From the NCBI GenBank assembly GCA_014380205.1, contig JACMKH010000235.1:1-14021 (forward strand): a DNA stretch of 14,021 bases. The letters are read 5' to 3'. The position numbers and the translations under genes were made by a program. Position 1 is the first letter of the stretch. The number at the start of each line of letters is the position of its first letter. The notes under the pieces were generated by a model. The model searched no databases. It saw only the letters and a program-made list of their open reading frames with translations, and was not told where the DNA came from. Below are positions 6,200 to 14,021 of this stretch, one piece after another. The stretch is from Sphingomonadaceae bacterium (lineage in GTDB: Bacteria; Pseudomonadota; Alphaproteobacteria; Sphingomonadales; Sphingomonadaceae).

Positions 6200-7750
6200 A
6201 TGAAACGTACGCGCTGGATTGCCGGAGTCGCCCTCGCCGCGCTCTCCAGCCTTGCCGCCGGATCACAGCTCGCCGCGCAAGACCGCGACTCCTCGGCCTC
6301 CGCGGAGCGTTGCCGCGTCCTCGCCAACGTCCAGCGGCCGGACCTTCGCATCACCGCCGCCGAATATATCGATCCCGGCCCGCCGTGGTCCTTCCCCGCC
6401 TCGATCTTCAACATGCGGCTCGGCCCGAACGCCAACACCGTCGAGGAATTCTGCCGCGTCACCGGGATCGTGGAGGAGGAGATCCGTTTCGAGCTGTGGA
6501 TGCCGCCCGAATGGAACGATCGCTACCAGCAGGTCGGCAACGGCGGGCTCTCGGGCGCGATCAACTATCCGATGCTCCACGAGGCGCTGCGGCGCGGCTA
6601 CGCGGCCGCCTCGACCGACACCGGCCACCAGACCCCCAACGCCTTCTTCGAGGACGCCTGGCTCGACGGTCCCGCCGAGCGCGTCGAGAACTTCGGCCAT
6701 CGCGCGCACCATCTCGTCACCGAGCAGGCGCGCGCGCTCGTCGCCGAATTCTACGGCGAGGCGCCGCGCTTCAGCTATTTCAACGGATGCTCGTCGGGCG
6801 GCTGGCAGGGGCTGACCGAGGCGCAGCTCTATCCCGAGGATTACGACGGCATCCTCGCAGGCGCGCCGGCCAACAATTTCGTGCGGCTTCAGGTCTATCA
6901 GCTCTGGCTCGACGCGTTCGAGCGGCGCGACCCTGCGGGCAATCTGAGCGACGAGCTCCAGCGGCTGATCGCGACGCGCGGCGCCGCATATTGCGATCCG
7001 CGTGATGGCCTGGCCGACGGGCTCGTCAGCCACCCCGAGCAATGCGGCTTCGATCCCGCGGTGCTCCAATGTGCGCCGGATGCGAGCGGCGAATGCCTGA
7101 CGCCCGCTCAGGTTTCGCGCGTGCGGCTGCTCTACGGCCCGCGCACCAGTCCGGGCGGGGCGCGCATGTATCCGGGCAACGCGGTCGGCAACATCGCGAT
7201 GTTCCGCTTTCCGCCCGAGATGGGCACGCTCGCGCCGATGATACTCAAGCTCGTGCCCCCCGAGGAGGCCGCGCGGCTCACCAGCGATTTCGATTTCGAC
7301 CGCGACACGCCCTCGTTGCTTGAGCGCTTCGGCCGCAACCTCGGCGCGGACGACCCCGACCTCGTGCGCTTCGCCGCGCGTGGCGGGCGGATGATCGTGT
7401 GGCACGGGTGGAACGACGTGCTGATCTCGCCTTACAACAGCATCGATTATTACACGCGCGTCGGCGAGGCGGTCGGCGCCGAGCCGCGCGCGGGCTTCAT
7501 GCGGCTCTATATGGCGCCGGGGGTCGAGCATTGCTCGGGCGGGCCGGGGCCGGACCGGTTCGATATGCTCTCCGAGCTCGAGCGCTGGGTCGAGCAGGGC
7601 AGGGCGCCCGAGCGCGTGGTGGCCGAAACCCGTGTGCCGGGGCAGGTGTTCCGGAGCAGGCTGCTGTGCCCTCACCCGCAAATCGCGGTGTATCGCGGCG
7701 GGGGCAGCACCGACGACGCGGCGAGCTTCGAGTGCAGAGCGCCGAGCTGA
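6200..7750 (+). CDS. Secreted tannase/feruloyl esterase family hydrolase
   Basis: 516 residues with a signal peptide (positive MKRTR, hydrophobic core to about residue 20, likely cleavage near AAQD at 25-28), so probably periplasmic or exported. It belongs to the tannase family, which includes tannases, feruloyl esterases and MHETase. The serine nucleophile motif GCSSGG places Cys197-Ser198 side by side; Asp406 (WHGWND) and His444-Cys445 (VEHCSGG) complete the triad and the Cys-Cys bond next to it that marks this family. A calcium-loop-like segment DPRDGLADG lies at 266-274, inside the lid region between Ser and Asp, and many paired cysteines fit an oxidising compartment. AAGGAGG ends seven bases before the ATG, an excellent ribosome site. 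The substrate, an aromatic ester, cannot be named from sequence. Its TGA stop abuts the convergent gene's stop. Confidence 0.88.
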   Translation: MKRTRWIAGVALAALSSLAAGSQLAAQDRDSSASAERCRVLANVQRPDLRITAAEYIDPGPPWSFPASIFNMRLGPNANTVEEFCRVTGIVEEEIRFELWMPPEWNDRYQQVGNGGLSGAINYPMLHEALRRGYAAASTDTGHQTPNAFFEDAWLDGPAERVENFGHRAHHLVTEQARALVAEFYGEAPRFSYFNGCSSGGWQGLTEAQLYPEDYDGILAGAPANNFVRLQVYQLWLDAFERRDPAGNLSDELQRLIATRGAAYCDPRDGLADGLVSHPEQCGFDPAVLQCAPDASGECLTPAQVSRVRLLYGPRTSPGGARMYPGNAVGNIAMFRFPPEMGTLAPMILKLVPPEEAARLTSDFDFDRDTPSLLERFGRNLGADDPDLVRFAARGGRMIVWHGWNDVLISPYNSIDYYTRVGEAVGAEPRAGFMRLYMAPGVEHCSGGPGPDRFDMLSELERWVEQGRAPERVVAETRVPGQVFRSRLLCPHPQIAVYRGGGSTDDAASFECRAPS

Positions 7751-8878
7751 TCAGGCCGCGAAGCGGTTGGGCGAGAACTCCTCGGGCGAGATCCCGAACG
7801 CGGCGAGCTCCTCGGGCCATGCCAGCCCGAGCATCAGCGCCTCGGCCGCCATCGCCATCGCGGGCGAGGTCTGGAGGCCGAAGCCGCCTTGGCCGGCGAG
7901 CCAGAAGAAGCCGGGCGCACCGGGCGCGAAGCCCGCGACGGGGGCGTTGTCGGGGGCGAAGGTGCGCAAGCCCGACCATTTGTGCTCGATATGGCGGATG
8001 GTCATCGTCGTGCCTTGCTCGACGCGCCATGCGGCGAGCGCGATGTCCTCCTCTTCGGGCTGGGCGTCGCACGGGTCGGTCGGAGTCTCGTCCATCGGAG
8101 AGGCGAGCAGGCGCGCGGGGCCCTCGGGAAGGAAGTAGAAGCCCTCGCCGACGGTCTTGGTGAAGGGCCAGGCTGAGACGTCCACGCCCTCGGGCGGCTC
8201 GAACTGGATGATCGTGCGGCGGAGCGGACGCAGGCCGAGCGGCGCAACGCCGGCGCGGATCGCGATTTCGTCGGCCCAGGCGCCCGCGGCGTTGACGAGA
8301 TAGTGCGCCGAATAGCTTTCGCCGCGTGTATCGACGATCCAGCGTTCGCCTTCGCGGCGGATCGCTTCGGCAGGGGAGGCGAGCGCAACCTCGCCGCCGG
8401 CGGCGCGGAGCTCGCGGATGTTGGTCTGGAGCAGCGCGTCCGAATCGAGCTTGAAGGCGCGTCGATCGAGCAGTCCGGCGACGAAGCCATCGCTGCCCCT
8501 CCGTAGGACAGGGACAATCGCGGTGAGATCGTCGCCCGCGATCCGCTCAGCATCCGATACGTGCAGCGCGGTCGCCCGCGCGAGCGCGTCGAGCCGCTCC
8601 TCCTCGTCCGCACGCGCGATGAACAACGCCGGATGCGTCCGCGCGACCCGCGCCTCGCCCGAGGCTCGAGCGAATACCTCGCGGCTCATCGCGGTGAGCT
8701 TGCGCACCAGATCGCCGCCGATGCCGAAATGGCAAAAGGTCGCGCTGCGCCCCGAGCTGTGGAAGCCCACCGCATCCTCGGCCTCGAGCACCACGGTCGA
8801 GCCATGCCGCGCGAGCCGCGCCGCTGCCGAAAGCCCAGCGATCCCGCCGCCGATGACGAGCGTGTCGATATCGCGCAT
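7751..8878 (-). CDS. DauA-like FAD-dependent D-amino-acid dehydrogenase
   Basis: 375 residues of the D-amino-acid oxidase (COG0665) family. The N-terminal FAD motif is VIGGGIAGLSAAARLA (8-23), followed by the FAD-contact segment FHSSGRSA (His40). Similarity to the catabolic D-arginine dehydrogenase DauA of Pseudomonas is extensive, including IVPVLRR, LVNAAGAWADEIA, the PLGLRP segment, WPFTKTVGEGFYF, and the C-terminal KWSGLRTFAPDN (Arg near 305, the carboxylate-binding position) and GQGGFGLQTSPA. It would oxidise D-amino acids to 2-oxo acids with electron transfer to a quinone or dye rather than oxygen. The ATG at 8878 (MRDIDTLVIGGG) is the family start; the frame is open to an ATG at 8923, but that adds 15 unrelated residues. 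No Shine-Dalgarno is visible at either. DauB and DauR homologues are absent here, so arginine specificity is not implied. Confidence 0.85.
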   Translation of the reverse strand: MRDIDTLVIGGGIAGLSAAARLARHGSTVVLEAEDAVGFHSSGRSATFCHFGIGGDLVRKLTAMSREVFARASGEARVARTHPALFIARADEEERLDALARATALHVSDAERIAGDDLTAIVPVLRRGSDGFVAGLLDRRAFKLDSDALLQTNIRELRAAGGEVALASPAEAIRREGERWIVDTRGESYSAHYLVNAAGAWADEIAIRAGVAPLGLRPLRRTIIQFEPPEGVDVSAWPFTKTVGEGFYFLPEGPARLLASPMDETPTDPCDAQPEEEDIALAAWRVEQGTTMTIRHIEHKWSGLRTFAPDNAPVAGFAPGAPGFFWLAGQGGFGLQTSPAMAMAAEALMLGLAWPEELAAFGISPEEFSPNRFAA

Positions 8879-8984
8879 TGCGCGGCCCGTGCCGTTTCGC
8901 TGCCGCACTGTCAAAGCCGCCATGCCAGTCGCGAAACGAAACTGGAGGTGCTAGCTAGTACTTACACATCGCAGGGAGGGGATC

Positions 8985-10001
8985 ATGAGCGGCACCGTGC
9001 TCGTCACCGGGGGCAGCGGCTATATCGCGGGTTTCCTCATCCGCCAGCTGATCGAGCAGGGCTGGACCGTCCACACGACGATCCGCTCGCTGGCCAAGGA
9101 GGCGGCGCTGCGCGCGACGCTCGCCGTAGATGACGCGAAGCTACGCGTGTTCGCCGCCGATCTCACACACGACAAGGGCTGGGCCGACGCGGTCGCGGGC
9201 TGCAGCCATGTCGCGCATCTCGCCTCGCCGCTCCCCGTCCGCGCGCCCAAGCACGAGGACGAGCTCATCGTCCCCGCGCGCGAGGGGGCGTTGCGCGCGC
9301 TCCGCTTCGCGCGCGACGCCGGGGTCACGCGCTTCGTGATGACCTCCTCGGCGGCGGCGATCGCCTATGGCCGCCCGCGCGGAACCTACACCTTCACCGA
9401 GGCCGACTGGACCAACCTCGATCACAAGGACTGCTACCCCTACATCAAATCCAAGACCATCGCGGAGCGCGCCGCGCGCGGCTGGGTCGCGGCCGAGGGC
9501 GGAGGCATCGAATATTGCGCGATCAACCCCTCGCTCGTGCTCGGCCCCGTGATGAGCCCCGATTTCTCGGCTTCGGTCACGGTCATCCGCCGCATGCTCG
9601 AGGGCCGCATGCCGGGCTTGCCCGACATCGGGTTCGGCGTCGTCGACGTCCGCGACGTCGCCGATCTCCACGCCCGAGCGCTCACCGCGCCCAACATGGC
9701 GGGCGAACGCTTCATCGCCTCGGGACCGTTCCTCAAGCTGATCGACGTCGCGCGCATCCTCAAACAGCGGCTCGGCCCCGAGGCGGCAAAGGTCCGAGCG
9801 CGCCGCCTCCCCGACTGGCTCGTCCGCCTGATGGCGCGCTTCGATCCCTCGATCCGCCAAGTCACCGGCGAGCTCGGCAAGATCCGCAACATGGACGCGA
9901 GCCATGCGAAGGAGGTGCTGGGCTGGGAGGCGCGCCCGCCGGACGAATCGATCGTCGCCTCGGCGAGGAGCCTGATCGATCTGCGGGTGGTCAAGGTCTG
10001 A
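8985..10001 (+). CDS. NAD(P)-dependent extended SDR reductase (dihydroflavonol-4-reductase/aldehyde reductase type)
   Basis: 338 residues of the extended short-chain dehydrogenase family, nearest in wording to dihydroflavonol-4-reductase and cinnamoyl-CoA-reductase-like bacterial aldehyde reductases. The N-terminal nucleotide motif is TGGSGYIAG (8-16); Arg34 after the second strand (TTIRS) suggests NADP(H). The active site has Ser121/Ser122 in MTSSAAAIAYG and the YxxxK pair Tyr153/Lys157 in YPYIKSK; the INPSLVLGP motif follows. The substrate, a carbonyl compound, is unknown. AGGGAGG (8973-8979) stands about five bases before the ATG at 8985. It is divergent from the DauA-like gene (106 bp) and its TGA abuts the antitoxin stop in TGATCA. 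Confidence 0.85.
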   Translation: MSGTVLVTGGSGYIAGFLIRQLIEQGWTVHTTIRSLAKEAALRATLAVDDAKLRVFAADLTHDKGWADAVAGCSHVAHLASPLPVRAPKHEDELIVPAREGALRALRFARDAGVTRFVMTSSAAAIAYGRPRGTYTFTEADWTNLDHKDCYPYIKSKTIAERAARGWVAAEGGGIEYCAINPSLVLGPVMSPDFSASVTVIRRMLEGRMPGLPDIGFGVVDVRDVADLHARALTAPNMAGERFIASGPFLKLIDVARILKQRLGPEAAKVRARRLPDWLVRLMARFDPSIRQVTGELGKIRNMDASHAKEVLGWEARPPDESIVASARSLIDLRVVKV

Positions 10002-10298
10002 TCAGGCTGCCTTGCGGTCGGGCACGATCGCGAGCTTCATTCCTAGTGCCCGGGTCACGCCGAGCAGCGTGGAAAGCCGCGGATTTCCCTTGTCGCTGAG
10101 CGAGCGATAGAGCGCCTCGCGGCTGATTCCGGCTTCTTCAGCGAGGCGGGCCATACCCCGTGCGCGCGCCACATCGCCGAGCGCGGCTGCGATAAGCGCA
10201 GGATCGCCATCGTCGAATGCCTCCTCCAGATAGGCGGCGACACGCTCGTCGCTGGTGAGGTGCTCGGCGACATCGAAGGGTGTGGTTTCAAGAGGCAT
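10002..10298 (-). CDS. HigA-type antitoxin (addiction module antidote protein, XRE-like HTH)
   Basis: 98 residues. The sequence matches the 'putative addiction module antidote protein' type, with an N-terminal helical region (PFDVAEHLTSDERVAAYLEEAF) and a Cro/C1-like helix-turn-helix at about 48-67 (GMARLAEEAGISREALYRSL), then a conserved GNPRLSTLLGVTRALGMKL tail. It should bind and neutralise the toxin encoded just upstream and, with it, repress their promoter. The ATG at 10298 is four bases after the toxin stop. Its Shine-Dalgarno GGAG (10306-10309, seven-base spacer) overlaps the last toxin codon, so translation is likely coupled. Its TGA abuts the SDR stop. Confidence 0.92.
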   Translation of the reverse strand: MPLETTPFDVAEHLTSDERVAAYLEEAFDDGDPALIAAALGDVARARGMARLAEEAGISREALYRSLSDKGNPRLSTLLGVTRALGMKLAIVPDRKAA

Positions 10299-10302
10299 GT
10301 TA

Positions 10303-10596
10303 TTACTCCAGTTCGGACGCGAGCCGCTTGGCGGCGGCGATGTCGCGTGACTGCCCGCCCTTGGTTCCGCCGCCCAGCAGGATCACGAGCGCGGAACCCC
10401 GTTGCACGAAATAGACGCGATAGCCGGGGCCATAGTCGATCCGCATCTCGCTCACTCCTTTGCCGACGGGTCGCACGTCCCCGAAATTGCCGTCGCGCAT
10501 CCGCATAATCCGCGTGGTCACCTTCGCGAACGCGCGGGCGTCCCTCAGTCCGTCAAGCCAACGTCGGAACGCTGCTGTCTTGACGACTTCAATCAT
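10303..10596 (-). CDS. RelE/HigB-type toxin (addiction module killer protein)
   Basis: 97 residues of the RelE/ParE superfamily in the HigB-like branch that pairs with the downstream antidote type. The family opening MIEVVKTAAFRRWLDGLRDARA is intact. Basic core residues and the strands VSEMRIDYGPGYRVYFVQRG (49-67) and ALVILLGGGTKGGQSRDI (69-86) are all present. Such toxins act on mRNA, usually at the ribosome. Toxin-first order matches HigBA. The ATG at 10596 is the normal family start and has no Shine-Dalgarno; promoter spacing predicts transcription starting at 10597 or 10596, so the toxin message from this promoter would be leaderless. The module looks complete and active. Confidence 0.92.
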   Translation of the reverse strand: MIEVVKTAAFRRWLDGLRDARAFAKVTTRIMRMRDGNFGDVRPVGKGVSEMRIDYGPGYRVYFVQRGSALVILLGGGTKGGQSRDIAAAKRLASELE

Positions 10597-10618
10597 TTTG
10601 TAATGTATAGGTTACAAA
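10597..10618 (-). promoter_or_regulatory. Palindromic operator over the toxin-antitoxin -10 and start site
   Basis: A 22-bp inverted repeat: arms TTTGTAA (10597-10603) and TTACAAA (10612-10618) around an 8-bp centre, pairing at 9 of 11 positions overall. It covers the -10 and the predicted +1 and ends next to the toxin ATG. It is the natural site for repression by the antitoxin or the toxin-antitoxin complex; binding is inferred. Confidence 0.75.
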
Positions 10619-10628
10619 CGAATGACTG

Positions 10629-10632
<4 letters not shown>
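10604..10632 (-). promoter_or_regulatory. Promoter of the toxin-antitoxin operon
   Basis: Minus strand: perfect -35 TTGACA (10627-10632), a 17-base spacer, and -10 TATACA (10604-10609). Expected +1 is 10597, next to the toxin ATG (10594-10596). The -35 contains the TGA stop of acs (10629-10631). This is the best promoter in the window by consensus. Confidence 0.8.
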
Positions 10633-12569
<1,937 letters not shown>

Positions 12570-12589
12570 GCGCGCCTCCTCGTAACGCT

Positions 12590-12617
12590 GGGATAAAGCG
12601 CGGCGCGGCAAAAGCAA
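12590..12617 (-). promoter_or_regulatory. Weak candidate promoter of acs
   Basis: Minus strand TTGCTT (12612-12617), 16 bases, TATCCC (12590-12595), giving a leader of about 13-14 bases that would hold the GAGGAGG ribosome site only tightly. Both hexamers deviate from consensus. Confidence 0.25.
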
Positions 12618-12645
12618 CGCGAGCGCGGCGGGCGGCGGGTGGCGA

Positions 12646-12666
12646 AAGGTCACACGAAGGTCACAC
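12646..12666. repeat. Tandem direct repeat upstream of acs (two copies, 11-bp period)
   Basis: Two exact copies of AAGGTCACAC (12646-12655 and 12657-12666), one helical turn apart, 77-97 bp upstream of the acs start. Read toward acs each copy is GTGTGACCTT. The placement suggests a regulator binding on one face of the DNA; no known site is recognised with confidence. Confidence 0.6.
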
Positions 12667-12900
12667 TCAGGCGCGTCTTTCGCCGATCGCGGTTTGAAGG
12701 CGCCCGGGCGCGGAAGAAGACAAAGCAGACACCCTGTCTCGCGGAAATGCGTTGACGCGCGCGATGCGAAGACGGGCGCGGCAACATGCAAGCGATGATT
12801 GGCGAGCGCGGCGCGACGGGCCATGCCGTTCCTCCGGCGAATGTCGGCGCACGCGCATAGCACGGCGCGCCTGTCGCCAGCCTGACCCGATCCTACACCT

Positions 12901-13050
12901 GGCGCATCTACGCAGCCGGTCTTCGCCGCCTATCTCAACATCTCGCGCAGCCTCGTCTCCGATTGGGAGCGCGGCGTGAACCGGCCGGGCGGGCCGGCGC
13001 TCCGGCTGCTGTCGATCATCGAGCGCAAGGGACTGCAAGCGGTCGCCTGA
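12901..13050 (+). pseudogene. 5'-truncated HTH antitoxin/regulator relic
   Basis: Forty-nine codons ending in TGA encode the C-terminal half of an XRE-type helix-turn-helix protein of the YiaG/HigA-like class, the kind that partners RelE-family toxins. From about 12913 it reads [20 protein letters not shown], then GVNRPGGPALRLLSIIERKG and a final LQAVA, matching the family's 'SQ..FA..LN.S...V..WE.G...P.G.AL.LL' consensus to the end. Upstream the frame has a stop at 12883-12885 and no ATG, GTG or TTG before the helix-turn-helix. The residues before it (PDPTPGAST) do not match; compared with the usual ASQPVF there is an extra Thr. The break therefore lies near 12905-12913. No remnant of a toxin gene is recognisable upstream. 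It is presumably non-functional. Confidence 0.7.
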
Positions 13051-13123
13051 GCTGCGCCCTTGGAAAATTTGCCGCGCCGCCACTGGCGCTACCGTGTTGC
13101 CTACCTATATCACCTACGCATGA

Positions 13124-13151
13124 TTGCACATTGGCGCATCCGCGCTAATGT
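13124..13151 (+). promoter_or_regulatory. Candidate promoter of the SPFH gene
   Basis: Plus strand TTGCAC (13124-13129), 16-base spacer, TAATGT (13146-13151). The start would fall near 13158, leaving a short leader that contains the GGAGG ribosome site. It is a moderate match in the only AT-richer patch of the spacer. Confidence 0.4.
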
Positions 13152-13175
13152 CCGGCATAGCGAGCGGAGGACCCC

Positions 13176-14021
13176 ATGGGATTGCGCGACTTTATCTCCA
13201 AGCAGTTCATCGATGTCATCGAGTGGCGGGAGGAGCCCGGCGAGCTCGCCGAGCGGCTCGATTTCATCGACAACGAGATCCAGAACGGCGCGCAGCTGAC
13301 GGTGCGCGAGACGCAGGCGGCGGTGTTCGTCGACGAGGGCGTGATCGCCGACATGTTCGGCCCCGGCCTTCACACGCTCGACACGCAGAACCTGCCCGTG
13401 CTGACCAACCTGCGCAACTGGGACAAGGCGTTCAAATCGCCCTTCAAGTCGGACATCTACTTCTTCTCGCAGAAGGAGCAGACCGGGCTCAAATGGGGCA
13501 CCGCCCAGCCCGTCACGATCCGCGACAAGGAGCTCGGCCCGGTGCGGCTGCGCGCGTTCGGCAGCTATTCGTTCCGCGTCAAGTCGATCGCGCCCTTCTA
13601 CGCGGCGCTGGTCGGCACGCTCTCCGAGGTCCGCGTGAGCGACATCGAGCCGCAGCTGCGCGCCGCCATCGCGACCGCGCTCGCCACCGGGCTCGGCTCA
13701 TCGGACGTGCCCTTCCTCGATCTCGCGGCCAACCAGGCCAAGCTTTCGGACGCGCTCAAGGCCGCTGTCTCCCCCGCGTTCGAGCAGTACGGGCTCGAGG
13801 TGCCGACCTTCTTCGTCGAGAGCGTCTCGCTCCCCGAGGAGGTCCAGCGCCATCTCGACAAGGGCAGCTCGATGCGCGTGCTCGGCGATCTCGACCAATA
13901 CGCCAAGTTCCAGGCCGCCGAATCGATCGAGCTCGCCGCCAAGCAGGAGGGCGGCATGGCCGGGCTCGGCGCGGGCGCGGGTGCGGGTATGGCGATCGGC
14001 CAGGCGATGGCGGGGGCGTGG
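13176..14021 (+). CDS. SPFH-domain protein, YdjI/virion-core-like (3' end outside window)
   Basis: 282 codons are present and the frame runs off the window. The opening MGLRDFISKQFIDVIEWREE is typical of the YdjI/COG4260 SPFH proteins. It is followed by the SPFH core, with the QAAVFVDEGVIADMFGPGLHTL segment near 48-69 and GSYSFRVKSIAPFYAALVG near 129-147. A helical stalk follows, with the conserved FFVESVSLPEEVQRHLDKGSS near 210-230. The visible end is a Gly/Ala-rich, GxxxG-like segment (GGMAGLGAGAGAG). In B. subtilis YdjI works with a PspA-like protein and partners in membrane stress, and full-length members often end in a zinc ribbon, which would lie beyond the window. GGAGG (13166-13170) stands five bases before the ATG at 13176. 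Membrane association is inferred from the family. Confidence 0.85.
   Translation, partial: MGLRDFISKQFIDVIEWREEPGELAERLDFIDNEIQNGAQLTVRETQAAVFVDEGVIADMFGPGLHTLDTQNLPVLTNLRNWDKAFKSPFKSDIYFFSQKEQTGLKWGTAQPVTIRDKELGPVRLRAFGSYSFRVKSIAPFYAALVGTLSEVRVSDIEPQLRAAIATALATGLGSSDVPFLDLAANQAKLSDALKAAVSPAFEQYGLEVPTFFVESVSLPEEVQRHLDKGSSMRVLGDLDQYAKFQAAESIELAAKQEGGMAGLGAGAGAGMAIGQAMAGAW

Larger units (their letters stand above)
12570..12900. other. Non-coding stretch upstream of acs
   Basis: About 330 bases without a supportable gene. It holds the acs ribosome site, the weak promoter and the tandem repeat described separately. Reading frames through it are arginine- and proline-rich GC-bias products without family resemblance. 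I see no RNA gene or terminator in it. Confidence 0.5.

Noticed and set aside
6263..7681. Minus-strand open frame of 472 codons opposite the tannase-family gene
   Set aside because: Shadow frame with no motif. The sense gene has a signal peptide and complete active site.
8894..8937. Inverted repeat GTTTCGC (8894-8900) / GCGAAAC (8931-8937) between the DauA-like and SDR genes
   Set aside because: Seven-base arms 30 bases apart are expected by chance at this search size, and one arm lies close to no promoter element I can define.
8951..8958. CTAGCTAG palindrome upstream of the SDR gene
   Set aside because: Notable because CTAG is uncommon here, but it is only 8 bases, single-copy, and has no recognisable -35/-10 context, so no role can be supported.
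12570..12863. N-terminal extension of acs of about 98 residues
   Set aside because: It has no resemblance to Acs, and GAGGAGG five bases before the ATG at 12569 fixes the start.
12667..13083. Minus-strand open frame of 138 codons in the acs-SPFH spacer
   Set aside because: Arginine-rich with no motif, and it lies opposite the clear helix-turn-helix relic.

Overview
The window reads as ordinary chromosome of a GC-rich alphaproteobacterium, most likely a sphingomonad. The evidence is the strong GC bias at third codon positions, tight packing, and protein types typical of Sphingomonadaceae: a second-type threonine synthase, glutathione reductase, a tannase-family esterase, a DauA-like FAD oxidoreductase and a YdjI-type SPFH protein. 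No insertion sequence, phage gene, CRISPR array or integrase is visible. The assignment rests on recognition by eye, not on a database search.

Layout. Positions 1-1515 (minus strand) hold map (type I methionine aminopeptidase) followed by a DJ-1/PfpI protein close to isonitrile hydratase, cut by the window edge. Divergent from map is a cinA-type molybdopterin-binding-domain gene (1562-2320). It converges on a small unknown gene (2317-2574, minus) that lies just downstream of tRNA-Gly(CCC) (2595-2668, minus). Exonuclease III (2752-3522) converges on a threonine synthase gene (3519-4754, minus). Glutathione reductase (4820-6169) and a secreted tannase/feruloyl-esterase family protein (6200-7750) form a plus-strand pair. 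They converge on a DauA-like D-amino-acid dehydrogenase (7751-8878, minus). An extended SDR reductase (8985-10001) converges on a RelE/HigB-HigA type toxin-antitoxin module (10002-10596, minus). That module follows acs, acetyl-CoA synthetase (10629-12569, minus). A roughly 600-bp stretch (12570-13175) holds the acs leader, a 5'-truncated antitoxin-like helix-turn-helix relic and the promoter of an SPFH-domain gene that runs off the window end.

The genes are mostly independent housekeeping or stress functions: protein maturation, DNA repair, amino acid synthesis, thiol redox and acetate activation. I found no convincing new multi-gene system. The most interesting signals are in the spacing. 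The toxin-antitoxin module has a near-consensus promoter whose -10 lies inside a palindromic operator and whose predicted start makes the toxin mRNA leaderless; its -35 box contains the acs stop codon. All four convergent gene pairs share or abut their stop codons at a palindrome (CTAG twice, TGATCA twice), leaving no intergenic room for terminators. The 46-bp map/cinA divergent spacer also carries two -10-like boxes placed for leaderless transcripts. There is a tandem repeat with an 11-bp period upstream of acs, and a truncated second antitoxin gene nearby.
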